NCBI GenBank assembly: GCA_049694275.1
Contig: JBAVQS010000176.1
Location: 1 to 5,158, forward strand
From: JBAVQS01 sp049694275
GTDB taxonomy: Bacteria; Chloroflexota; Anaerolineae; UBA4142; SHND01
DNA: 5,158 nucleotides
Reading direction: 5' to 3'
In this document: positions 1-5,158 of the stretch, in pieces
Position numbering within the stretch: the first letter of the stretch is position 1
How the letters are laid out: each line of letters opens with the position of its first letter
Notes under the pieces: model-generated
The model's input: only the letters and a program-made list of their open reading frames with translations
Database searches by the model: none
What the model was told of the DNA's origin: nothing
Made by a program: the position numbers and the translations under genes

Positions 1-162
1 GCCCGCGCCAAAGAGGAGATGGTGCTCATGCACCCGCTGCCGCGCGTTGGCGAGATTGCGATGGAGGTCGATGCGGACCCGCGGGCCGCGTATTTCCGCC
101 AGGTCGAATACGGCCTCTACGTGCGCATGGCGCTGCTGGCGATGGTGTTGGGCAAGGCGTAG
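1..162 (+). CDS. pyrB: Aspartate carbamoyltransferase catalytic chain, C-terminal end (partial)
   Basis: The last 53 codons of a gene that enters from the left edge, read in frame 1 and ending at TAG (160-162). The product carries MHPLPRVGEIAMEVD followed by DPRAAYFRQ and then GLYVRMALLAMVL. HPLPR is the carbamoyl phosphate/aspartate-binding motif of aspartate carbamoyltransferases (ornithine carbamoyltransferases have HCLP instead), and the AAYFRQ...G.YVRMALL helix is the usual C-terminal end of PyrB. The enzyme condenses carbamoyl phosphate with L-aspartate to N-carbamoyl-L-aspartate, the first committed step of pyrimidine synthesis, in the cytoplasm. The residue after HPLPRV is Gly where many homologues have Asp; I attach no functional meaning to this. 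pyrFE follows 62 bp downstream on the same strand, which supports the assignment. The N-terminal carbamoyl phosphate domain lies outside the window. Confidence 0.93.
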   Translation, partial: ARAKEEMVLMHPLPRVGEIAMEVDADPRAAYFRQVEYGLYVRMALLAMVLGKA

Positions 163-173
163 GGATAGTGCAG

Positions 174-207
174 AATGATGAATGAGCAACGTTGCTCATT
201 CATCATT
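174..207. repeat. Perfect 34-bp palindrome between pyrB and pyrFE
   Basis: The left arm AATGATGAATGAGCAAC (174-190) is the exact reverse complement of the right arm GTTGCTCATTCATCATT (191-207), with no spacer. In RNA it could fold into a stem of about 14-15 bp with a small loop around AACGTT. It is AT-rich inside a GC-rich region and is not followed by a T-run, so it is not a standard intrinsic terminator. It lies 11 bp after the pyrB stop and 17 bp before the pyrFE ATG. It could be a dispersed repeat element, an mRNA processing or stability hairpin, or a protein-binding site; the sequence does not decide between these. Confidence 0.85.
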
Positions 208-224
208 TATCATTCATCATTCAC
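198..224 (+). repeat. Degenerate heptamer tandem repeat abutting the pyrFE start
   Basis: Almost four units of a 7-bp repeat: ATTCATC (198-204), ATTTATC (205-211), ATTCATC (212-218) and the partial ATTCAC (219-224). The first units form the right arm of the palindrome at 174-207, and the left arm carries the same heptamer inverted. The array runs directly into the ATG of pyrFE, so the start has no purine-rich Shine-Dalgarno sequence. Short tandem heptamers of this kind are known from cyanobacterial and some other genomes; membership in a particular family is not established here. Confidence 0.7.
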
Positions 225-1616
225 ATGACCACTTTCTTTGACAAATTGACGGCGCGGGTGCAGGCGGTAGATTCGCTCTTGTGCGTGGGTCTGGACCCGC
301 GCGAAGCGGATGCCGACGCGGCGCGCGCGGCCTGCTTGCGCGTGATCGACGCGACGCCCGCGTATGCGGCGGCGTTCAAGGCGAACAGCGCCTTTTTCGA
401 GGTGTTTGGTGCAGAAGGGGTGGCCGCGCTGCAGGCGGTCATTGCGCATGTGCCGGCAGATATTCCAGTGATCCTGGACGCCAAGCGCGGGGATATTGCC
501 GATACGGCCGAGGCCTATGCCCGGACGGCTTTCGAGACCCTGGGCGCGGGCGCAGTGACGGTCAGCCCGTATCTGGGCGGAGATGCGCTGGCGCCATTTC
601 TGGCGCGCCCCGACCGGGGGGCCTTTGTCCTCTGCAAGACCTCAAACCCCGGCGCTGGTGAATTCCAGGCGCTGGATGTTCACGGCGAGGCGTTGTACGA
701 GGTGGTGGCTGCGCATGCGCAGGTATGGAACCGTTCTAATAACCTTGGATTGGTGATGGGCGCGACGGATCCGGATGCGCTGGCGCGGGTGCGCGCCCAG
801 GCGCCGGACCTGTGGTTCCTCGTCCCCGGCATTGGCGCGCAGGGAGGGGAGTTGGACCGGGCGCTGGCGGCGGGGTTGCGGGAAGATGGGCTGGGGATGC
901 TCATTAATGCCTCGCGCAGCATCGCCCGTGCGGCAGACCCGGCCGGCGAGGCGCGGCGGCTGCGTGATGAAATCAATACATTGAGAAGGAATCTCGCTCC
1001 CCGTCTGCCGGTTGAACGGGATGGGCTGAAGCGGTTGGCGCAAGAGTTGGTTCGGTCGGGGTGCGTGCGCTTTGGCGAGTTCAAATTAAAGTCAGGAATC
1101 ATTTCACCCATCTATATCGATCTCCGGCGGTTGGTCACCTATCCGGCGCTGCTCCAGCAGGTGGCCCACGCCTATGCCGGTATTCTCAAAGACCTCACCT
1201 TTGATCGCCTGGTCGGTATCCCCTACGCCGCGCTGCCGATTGCGACCGCGATTGCCGTCGAGATGAATCGCCCGCTGATCTATCCCCGCCGCGAGGCCAA
1301 AGCGTATGGGACGCGCGCCGAGATTGAAGGGGAGTGGAACCCGGGCGAGCAGGTGGTGCTAATCGACGACCTGGCGACAACCGGCGGAACCAAGATCGAG
1401 ACGATTGACAAACTGCAAGCGGTCGGGCTCAAGACACAGGACGTCGTGGTGCTCATCGACCGCGAGCAGGGGGGCGGCGAGATGCTGGCCGCAGCCGGCT
1501 ACCGCTTGCATGCCGTGGCCACCCTCCGGCAGTTGCTGGCCGAGTGGCGAGAGACCGGCGCGATTACGCCGGAACAGTTTACGCAGGTGAGCGATTGGCT
1601 CGTGCAAGGGGCCTGA
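225..1616 (+). CDS. pyrFE: Bifunctional orotidine 5'-phosphate decarboxylase / orotate phosphoribosyltransferase (PyrF-PyrE fusion)
   Basis: A 463-residue fusion catalysing the last two steps of UMP synthesis: orotate + PRPP to OMP (C-terminal part), then OMP to UMP + CO2 (N-terminal part). Residues 1 to about 255 are a subfamily 2 OMP decarboxylase: GLDP (Asp24), FKANSAFFE (Lys52), the catalytic signature DAKRGD (Asp85, Lys87, Asp90), and the phosphate-binding VPGIGAQGG (200-208) with Arg231 in NASRS. Residues from about 262 to 463 are orotate phosphoribosyltransferase: FGEFKLKSGIISPIYIDLR (284-301), the PRREAKAYGT loop (354-363), and the PRPP-binding loop VVLIDDLATTGG (377-388). The joining segment (about 242-265) is Arg/Glu-rich and probably helical. 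No catalytic residue is obviously missing. The ATG at 225 is preferred because MTTFFDKL matches family N-termini; an in-frame TTG at 192 would add 11 residues encoded by the palindrome and repeat. No Shine-Dalgarno sequence precedes the ATG. Human UMP synthase has the opposite domain order. Confidence 0.95.
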   Translation: MTTFFDKLTARVQAVDSLLCVGLDPREADADAARAACLRVIDATPAYAAAFKANSAFFEVFGAEGVAALQAVIAHVPADIPVILDAKRGDIADTAEAYARTAFETLGAGAVTVSPYLGGDALAPFLARPDRGAFVLCKTSNPGAGEFQALDVHGEALYEVVAAHAQVWNRSNNLGLVMGATDPDALARVRAQAPDLWFLVPGIGAQGGELDRALAAGLREDGLGMLINASRSIARAADPAGEARRLRDEINTLRRNLAPRLPVERDGLKRLAQELVRSGCVRFGEFKLKSGIISPIYIDLRRLVTYPALLQQVAHAYAGILKDLTFDRLVGIPYAALPIATAIAVEMNRPLIYPRREAKAYGTRAEIEGEWNPGEQVVLIDDLATTGGTKIETIDKLQAVGLKTQDVVVLIDREQGGGEMLAAAGYRLHAVATLRQLLAEWRETGAITPEQFTQVSDWLVQGA

Positions 1617-1633
1617 GCATCCCATTCCGCCTG

Positions 1634-1692
1634 TCGACCGTAGGGAGAAATCTCACATGTCGCACGTCATTTCGACCGTAGGGAGAAATCTC
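1634..1692. repeat. Two direct copies of a 21-bp intergenic repeat
   Basis: A 21-bp sequence beginning TCGACCGTAGGG and ending GAGAAATCTC occurs identically at 1634-1654 and 1672-1692, with a period of 38 bp and a 17-bp unit between the copies. Each copy ends in GAGAAATCTC, which holds short inverted arms (GAGA/TCTC). The pair fills most of the 81-bp gap between pyrFE and pyrD. From memory, similar GTCATTTCGACCG...GAGAAATCT strings are scattered through intergenic regions of Chloroflexota and Bacteroidota genomes, so this is probably a dispersed non-coding repeat; I could not run a search to confirm that. Function unknown. Confidence 0.85.
1680..1686 (+). promoter_or_regulatory. Probable ribosome binding site of pyrD, inside the second repeat copy
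   Basis: AGGGAGA is the only Shine-Dalgarno-like purine tract close to the pyrD GTG, with 11 nt between it and the start codon (slightly long but workable). It belongs entirely to the repeated unit, so the repeat appears to have supplied the translation signal. The same tract in the first copy (1642-1648) has no start codon at a comparable distance that opens a gene. Confidence 0.5.
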
Positions 1693-1697
1693 GTATT

Positions 1698-2750
1698 GTG
1701 TATGGATTGATTCGCCCCTTACTCTTCAAGCTGGACCCGGAACAGGCGCACCATTTGACCCTGCGGGCGGTGGCGCTCGCAGGGGATATTTCCCTCTCGC
1801 GGGCGGCGCTTCAAGCGCGCTACGAGTTGAACGATCCCCGGCTGGCGGTCGAGGCGTTTGGGCTGCGCTTTCGGAATCCGGTAGGGTTGGCGGCGGGGTA
1901 TGACAAGGACGCGGCGGCCGTGCGCGGGCTAAGCAGCCTCGGGTTTGGGCATGTCGAGGTGGGGACGGTGACGTGCAAGTCGCAGGCAGGAAACCCGAAA
2001 CCGCGCGTCTGGCGCGTGCCCACCGAAAGTGGGCTCATCAACAGCATGGGGTTTCCGAATGCCGGCGTCGCGGCGCTACATGTCCGGCGCGGGGATGCGC
2101 GGCTGGGCATCAATATCGGCAAGGGCAAGGATACGCCGTTAGAGCAGGCGGCGCAGGATTATTGTGAGCTGTTCGAGAAGGTTTACCGCGACGCCGATTA
2201 TGTGACGCTCAATGTCAGCAGTCCCAACACGCTGGGCTTGCGCCAGTTACAGGCGCGGGAGGCAATGCAATCGCTGATCGGCGCGGTGCTTGCATTGCGT
2301 GACCGGCTGACGCCGCGCGTGCCGGTGCTGGTCAAGATCGCGCCCGATTTGAACGAGGCCGAGATTGACGACGTGCTGGCGGTGGCAATCGACAAGGGGA
2401 TCGACGGGATCATTGCCACGAACACGACCATCAGCCGCGCCGGGATGCCGGAATGGGCGCAGGGACTCAAGGGGGGGCTTTCCGGTGCGCCGCTGCGGGA
2501 CCGGGCGACGGAGGTCATTCGCTATCTTGCGCGCCACATGCAAGGCAAGCTGCCCATCATCGGCGTCGGTGGGATTGCGAGCGGGGCGGATGCGTTAGAT
2601 AAGATGAGGGCGGGCGCAACGCTGGTCCAGGTGTATACGGGGCTGGTCTATCAGGGTCCGGGACTCGTCAAGCGGATCAACCAGGAATTGCTGCGCGAAT
2701 GCGAAAGGGTAGGGGCCAGGAGTGTGGGAGAACTGGTGGGGGCGGGTTAG
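1698..2750 (+). CDS. pyrD: Dihydroorotate dehydrogenase (quinone), class 2
   Basis: A 350-residue FMN enzyme that oxidises (S)-dihydroorotate to orotate at the inner face of the cytoplasmic membrane and reduces quinone. The N-terminus MYGLIRPLLFKLDPEQAHHLTL is the amphipathic membrane/quinone-binding extension that marks class 2. The barrel follows: NPVGLAAGYDKD (60-71, FMN-contacting Lys70), the INSMGFPNAG substrate loop (114-123), NVSSPNT (172-178, with the class 2 catalytic base Ser175), VKIAPD (212-217), TNTT (241-244), GVGGIAS (289-295) and YTGLVYQGP (313-321, FMN phosphate site). The length is normal for the class. The GTG start is chosen because the alignment begins there and no other start lies between it and the in-frame stop at 1641-1643. 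The gene sits 81 bp after pyrFE on the same strand, which supports a pyrimidine operon. Confidence 0.96.
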   Translation: MYGLIRPLLFKLDPEQAHHLTLRAVALAGDISLSRAALQARYELNDPRLAVEAFGLRFRNPVGLAAGYDKDAAAVRGLSSLGFGHVEVGTVTCKSQAGNPKPRVWRVPTESGLINSMGFPNAGVAALHVRRGDARLGINIGKGKDTPLEQAAQDYCELFEKVYRDADYVTLNVSSPNTLGLRQLQAREAMQSLIGAVLALRDRLTPRVPVLVKIAPDLNEAEIDDVLAVAIDKGIDGIIATNTTISRAGMPEWAQGLKGGLSGAPLRDRATEVIRYLARHMQGKLPIIGVGGIASGADALDKMRAGATLVQVYTGLVYQGPGLVKRINQELLRECERVGARSVGELVGAG

Positions 2751-2769
2751 AAGGTTAGCCGGTTGAAGC

Positions 2770-4011
2770 ATGAGACGCTTTATTCCGCTGGCTATCGGTA
2801 TGCTCATCATTTCCCTCGCATTCTGGATGGCGAGCACTTCTTCCAGTTTTGATATGCAGCCCATGCCAGAGGTGGCTCAGCGTACCACCACGGCGCTTCG
2901 CGCGACTGCGACTGTGGCTTTGCTGACGCCAGACATGTCCACAAGTGCGCCTGATATACCTCCGCCTACTGTTGAGCAACCTCGACCGACTTGGCCTTTG
3001 CCAACCAAGATACTCATACCCAACGCAACACCTGCGTCTGATGATGTCTTCGATTTGTATCTCTTGCACTATAACTCGACTGACAACAAGTGGCGAGTAT
3101 GGATCGAGAGTTCACAGCCTGTCACCGTAACCTCTATTGCCAATTCGCAAATCGTTCTCCGGGATAGGTCTCCTATTAGCTTGGGAGAACAGGACCTTAT
3201 CACCTGGTTTCCAGATAATTCAGGATTTATTGTTTACGATGCAGATAGGGCTTGCCCGCGTTGCGAATATGATCGGCTGATCATCTATCATATTGACAGT
3301 GCGCGGGGCCTTCTGGACCACACGGTATTCGATCCTCGGCTTGAACCCAATACGGCATTCTCTGCTGTCGTCTTGTCCTGGTCACCAGATGGCTCGCGGT
3401 TTGCAGTGCTTGTAGGGGGTCAAGACATTTATATTGTCAATCGCGCTGCGCAGGTCTTGCAAAAGATTAGCCTGTCGCTGAAACAAGGCCATCAATTGGA
3501 CGATCTGGTATGGACAAGTTTCGGCCTAGTTTATCTGGTTGATGATTTTTCCGCGCCGCTCCATCCCGTCAATACGGAAATCTACCTGCTCTCTTTGGAT
3601 AATCCCGGACACCCTGCTCTTGTGCTCAGCAGCTATAATGATCCTTACATTTTGTCAGCAAATTCGCTTGCCCCGCAATTGTTGATCGCGTCCAGCGCTC
3701 CGGTAAGTCAAGGCTATTGGGCTGAGCTTGGAATATTCAACCTGCAGACTCGTGGATTTGAAAAAATACTTATCGAGGAACATTCTGATTATCCCCGTTG
3801 CTGTGAGGTGCTCGATAATACCCATGGCCTTGTCGCTATTTTACAAGGCAGGCTGTTCTTGTTTGATTGGAAAAAGCAAGAACTGGTGGACAAGAAACTG
3901 CAAGCAAATAGGCTTTTGGCATGGCGTGAGGACTTGGGAGCATTCATAGTATTACAAGATACTTCCCCACTTGCTCCATCGACAGATTGGATTGCGGCCA
4001 TCAAGCCGTAA
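2770..4011 (+). CDS. Membrane-anchored or secreted protein with beta-propeller-like (PD40/WD40-like) repeats, function unknown
   Basis: 413 residues, not recognised as a named family. The N-terminus MRRFIPLAIGMLIISLAFWMAS has a basic start and a hydrophobic stretch (about 4-21): a signal peptide or single anchor, with no lipobox Cys. A Thr/Pro/Ser-rich low-complexity stretch (about 38-90) follows and looks like an extracellular linker. The rest is beta-rich with TolB/PD40-type blade motifs, clearest at LITWFPDNSGFIVYDAD (143-159) and VLSWSPDGSRFAVL (201-214) followed by QDIYIVN (218-224); IYLLSLD and LGIFNLQTRGF look like further blade strands. Cysteines are few and paired: CPRC (162-165) and CC (344-345). 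It starts only 19 bp after pyrD, so it may be read through from it, but nothing links it to pyrimidines. Base composition is near 50% GC by eye, clearly below the genes on both sides, which suggests separate acquisition or relaxed constraint. The ribosome binding site is weak. Confidence 0.75.
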   Translation: MRRFIPLAIGMLIISLAFWMASTSSSFDMQPMPEVAQRTTTALRATATVALLTPDMSTSAPDIPPPTVEQPRPTWPLPTKILIPNATPASDDVFDLYLLHYNSTDNKWRVWIESSQPVTVTSIANSQIVLRDRSPISLGEQDLITWFPDNSGFIVYDADRACPRCEYDRLIIYHIDSARGLLDHTVFDPRLEPNTAFSAVVLSWSPDGSRFAVLVGGQDIYIVNRAAQVLQKISLSLKQGHQLDDLVWTSFGLVYLVDDFSAPLHPVNTEIYLLSLDNPGHPALVLSSYNDPYILSANSLAPQLLIASSAPVSQGYWAELGIFNLQTRGFEKILIEEHSDYPRCCEVLDNTHGLVAILQGRLFLFDWKKQELVDKKLQANRLLAWREDLGAFIVLQDTSPLAPSTDWIAAIKP

Positions 4012-4048
4012 GCCGCATATACTTGTGTATCATCTTGCCAGTTGATCT

Positions 4049-4918
4049 ATGACAATTCCACCTGATAAGCAGAACCTGATTGACTCTCTCGTCCGTGACC
4101 TCTCCGCCGTCTCCGGCATGCAGGCAGTTGTTCTTGGCGGCTCATTGGCTCGCGGGACCGCGCTGCCCGATTCCGATGTGGACCTCGGGCTGTATTATTT
4201 TGAGGATGCGCCCTTTTCGATTGCCGACGTGCGACGCGTGGCGGAGGGGGTGAGCGGCGAGCGTGCGCCCGTCGTCACCGAGTTTTACCAGTGGGGACGC
4301 TGGGTGAACGGCGGCGCGTGGATTTGGACCCCGGCGGGCAAGGTGGATTTCCTCTATCGTAATATCGACCATGTGCGGCGGGTGATCGCGGACGCGCGGG
4401 CGGGCAAGTCCACGAGCGATTACTACCAGCAGCCGCCGTACGGGTTCCACAGCGTCATTTACCTGGGTGAGACGCAGGTGTGCGTGCCGCTGTATGATCC
4501 TTTGGGCATTATGCAGGCGCTCAAGCAATCGGTTGCACAGTATCCGCCCGCGCTCAAGGCGCGCATTGTGGACGATGCGCTCTGGGGCGCCAGGTTTACG
4601 CTGGAGCACGCCAACAAGTTTGCCCATCGGGGCGATGTCTATAACGCGGCCGGTTGCCTCACGCGTGTTGCGAGCAATCTGACGCAGGCGCTCTATGCGC
4701 TGAACGAGGTGTATTTCATCAGCGACAAGGGGGCGATGGCGGAAATTGGACGCTTTTCACTGCGCCCGGCGGGTTATCCCGCGCGATTGCAGGCGGTGCT
4801 CGGCGCGCCAGGGAGGACGGCTGACGAGTTGACCGCCAGCGTCGGGGGGATGCGAGATCTGTTTAACGAGGTTACAGCATTGGCGGGGGAGATGTACAGG
4901 GAACGGTACAAGCTGTGA
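4049..4918 (+). CDS. Nucleotidyltransferase-domain protein (Pol-beta / MNT-like superfamily)
   Basis: 289 residues. The N-terminal domain has the nucleotidyltransferase signature VVLGGSLARGTALPDSDVDL (27-46): the GGS helix cap at 30-32 and the metal-binding pair Asp43/Asp45. A plausible third acidic residue is Asp100 in GKVDFLYR, so the active site looks complete. Such enzymes move a nucleotidyl group from an NTP to an acceptor (antibiotic, protein, nucleic acid end); the acceptor cannot be read here. The remainder (about 150-289) is mainly helical, with ALWGARFTLEHANKFAHRGDVYNAAGCLTRVASNLTQALYALNEVYF resembling the helical substrate-side domain of aminoglycoside nucleotidyltransferase-like and DUF4037-like proteins, broken here: residues 177-196 and 197-223. 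No HEPN partner gene is adjacent, which argues against a MNT/HEPN toxin-antitoxin pair. The GC-rich codon use matches the pyr genes. ATG at 4049 is chosen because the signature follows at the usual distance; the Shine-Dalgarno sequence is weak. No signal peptide: cytoplasmic. Confidence 0.85.
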   Translation: MTIPPDKQNLIDSLVRDLSAVSGMQAVVLGGSLARGTALPDSDVDLGLYYFEDAPFSIADVRRVAEGVSGERAPVVTEFYQWGRWVNGGAWIWTPAGKVDFLYRNIDHVRRVIADARAGKSTSDYYQQPPYGFHSVIYLGETQVCVPLYDPLGIMQALKQSVAQYPPALKARIVDDALWGARFTLEHANKFAHRGDVYNAAGCLTRVASNLTQALYALNEVYFISDKGAMAEIGRFSLRPAGYPARLQAVLGAPGRTADELTASVGGMRDLFNEVTALAGEMYRERYKL

Positions 4919-4930
4919 GGCGGCCGCGGT

Positions 4931-5158
4931 CTAGCCCTTGTCTATCAACGAAGGCTCGAAGGATGGGATTGGCTGACCTTGAACGAGCGCGTAAAGGACA
5001 TCAGCGTCCAGATCGGCGTCATTGGGCCAGACAATCGTCCCCAATTCTGGGTTCACACGCGCCTGACGAAAATAATCGAGGTCTTGAACAGGCGCAAACA
5101 CCCCTTTGAATTGAACGAGTTCTGCAAGATCGATAATTCCCTCTACCCCATCCTCAAA
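4931..5158 (-). CDS. DUF2442 domain protein, C-terminal part (partial, 5' end beyond right edge)
   Basis: On the - strand an open frame enters from the right edge and ends at TAG (complement of 4931-4933), giving 75 residues. The translation shows the hallmarks of DUF2442: FEDGVEGIIDLAELV, then FKGVFAPVQDLDYFRQ, then RVNPELGTIVWPNDADLDADVLY (in window order residues 1-15, 17-32 and 34-56). The family consensus as I recall it is a DG.EG..DL start, GVF.PL.D..YFR and G.I.WPNGADL.PD.LY; Asp replaces the usual Gly in WPNGAD. DUF2442 proteins are small (about 80-100 residues) and often sit next to a DUF4160 gene in a two-gene unit whose function is unsettled. The missing N-terminus is probably only about 10-25 residues. 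It is convergent with the nucleotidyltransferase gene, the stops being only 12 bp apart. Confidence 0.85.
   Translation of the reverse strand, partial: FEDGVEGIIDLAELVQFKGVFAPVQDLDYFRQARVNPELGTIVWPNDADLDADVLYALVQGQPIPSFEPSLIDKG

Noticed and set aside
174..207. The palindrome considered as an intrinsic terminator after pyrB
   Set aside because: The stem is AT-rich without a GC-rich base, and no poly-T tract follows; the pyr genes are also expected to be co-transcribed.
192..224. An upstream TTG start that would lengthen PyrFE by 11 residues
   Set aside because: The added residues are encoded by the palindrome and heptamer repeat, do not resemble family N-termini, and the ATG at 225 begins right where the family alignment starts.
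1634..1692. The repeat pair considered as a minimal CRISPR array
   Set aside because: Only two units of 21 bp with a 17-bp spacer, no leader and no cas genes; the dimensions do not fit, and it looks like a dispersed intergenic repeat.
2755..3069. A - strand open frame of 104 codons opposite the start of the propeller-like protein
   Set aside because: The translation is Arg/Ser/His-rich with no family signature, and the + strand reading has a clear signal/anchor, linker and blade pattern.
4019..4030. Small inverted repeat ATAC-TTGT-GTAT after the propeller gene, considered as a terminator
   Set aside because: The stem is only 4 AT-rich base pairs and no T-run follows.
4920..4929. GC-rich palindromes GCGGCCGC and CCGCGG between the convergent genes
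   Set aside because: They are short overlapping palindromes expected by chance in GC-rich DNA, with no stem-loop plus T-run on either strand.
4915..5109. A + strand open frame of 64 codons overlapping the end of the nucleotidyltransferase gene
   Set aside because: Its Arg/Ser/Pro-rich translation has no recognisable motif, and it lies opposite the DUF2442 coding region, which explains the open frame.

Overview
This is a high-GC bacterial segment. Its left half carries three genes of de novo pyrimidine (UMP) synthesis on the + strand: the 3' end of pyrB (aspartate carbamoyltransferase), a fused pyrF-pyrE gene (OMP decarboxylase followed by orotate phosphoribosyltransferase), and pyrD (class 2, quinone-linked dihydroorotate dehydrogenase). 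The PyrF-PyrE order of the fusion, the general protein style and the interspersed intergenic repeats suggest a Chloroflexota bacterium (Anaerolineae/Caldilineae-like). This is an inference from family knowledge; Cyanobacteria also carry such fusions, and the window has no rRNA or other phylogenetic marker.

Layout. 1-162: pyrB C-terminus. 163-224: a short AT-rich spacer with a perfect 34-bp palindrome (174-207) that runs into a degenerate heptamer tandem repeat ending at the pyrFE ATG. 225-1616: pyrFE. 1617-1697: a spacer with two copies of a 21-bp repeat, the second of which supplies the likely ribosome binding site of pyrD. 1698-2750: pyrD. 2770-4011: a membrane-anchored or secreted protein with beta-propeller-like repeats, visibly lower in GC than its neighbours. 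4049-4918: a stand-alone Pol-beta-type nucleotidyltransferase. 4931-5158: the C-terminal part of a DUF2442 protein on the - strand, convergent with the nucleotidyltransferase and cut by the right edge.

How they work together. PyrB makes carbamoyl aspartate, PyrD oxidises dihydroorotate to orotate and passes electrons to the quinone pool, and PyrFE turns orotate plus PRPP into OMP and then UMP. Only dihydroorotase (pyrC) and carbamoyl phosphate synthase are missing from the local set. All three pyr genes are co-oriented with gaps of 62 and 81 bp, so one transcript is plausible. I see no clear promoter, PyrR-type attenuator or intrinsic terminator. The genes to the right have no evident link to pyrimidine synthesis and look like accessory content. 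I do not see a convincing new multi-gene system here. The most notable items are the fusion enzyme, the two intergenic repeat structures placed at translation starts, and the DUF2442 gene at the edge.
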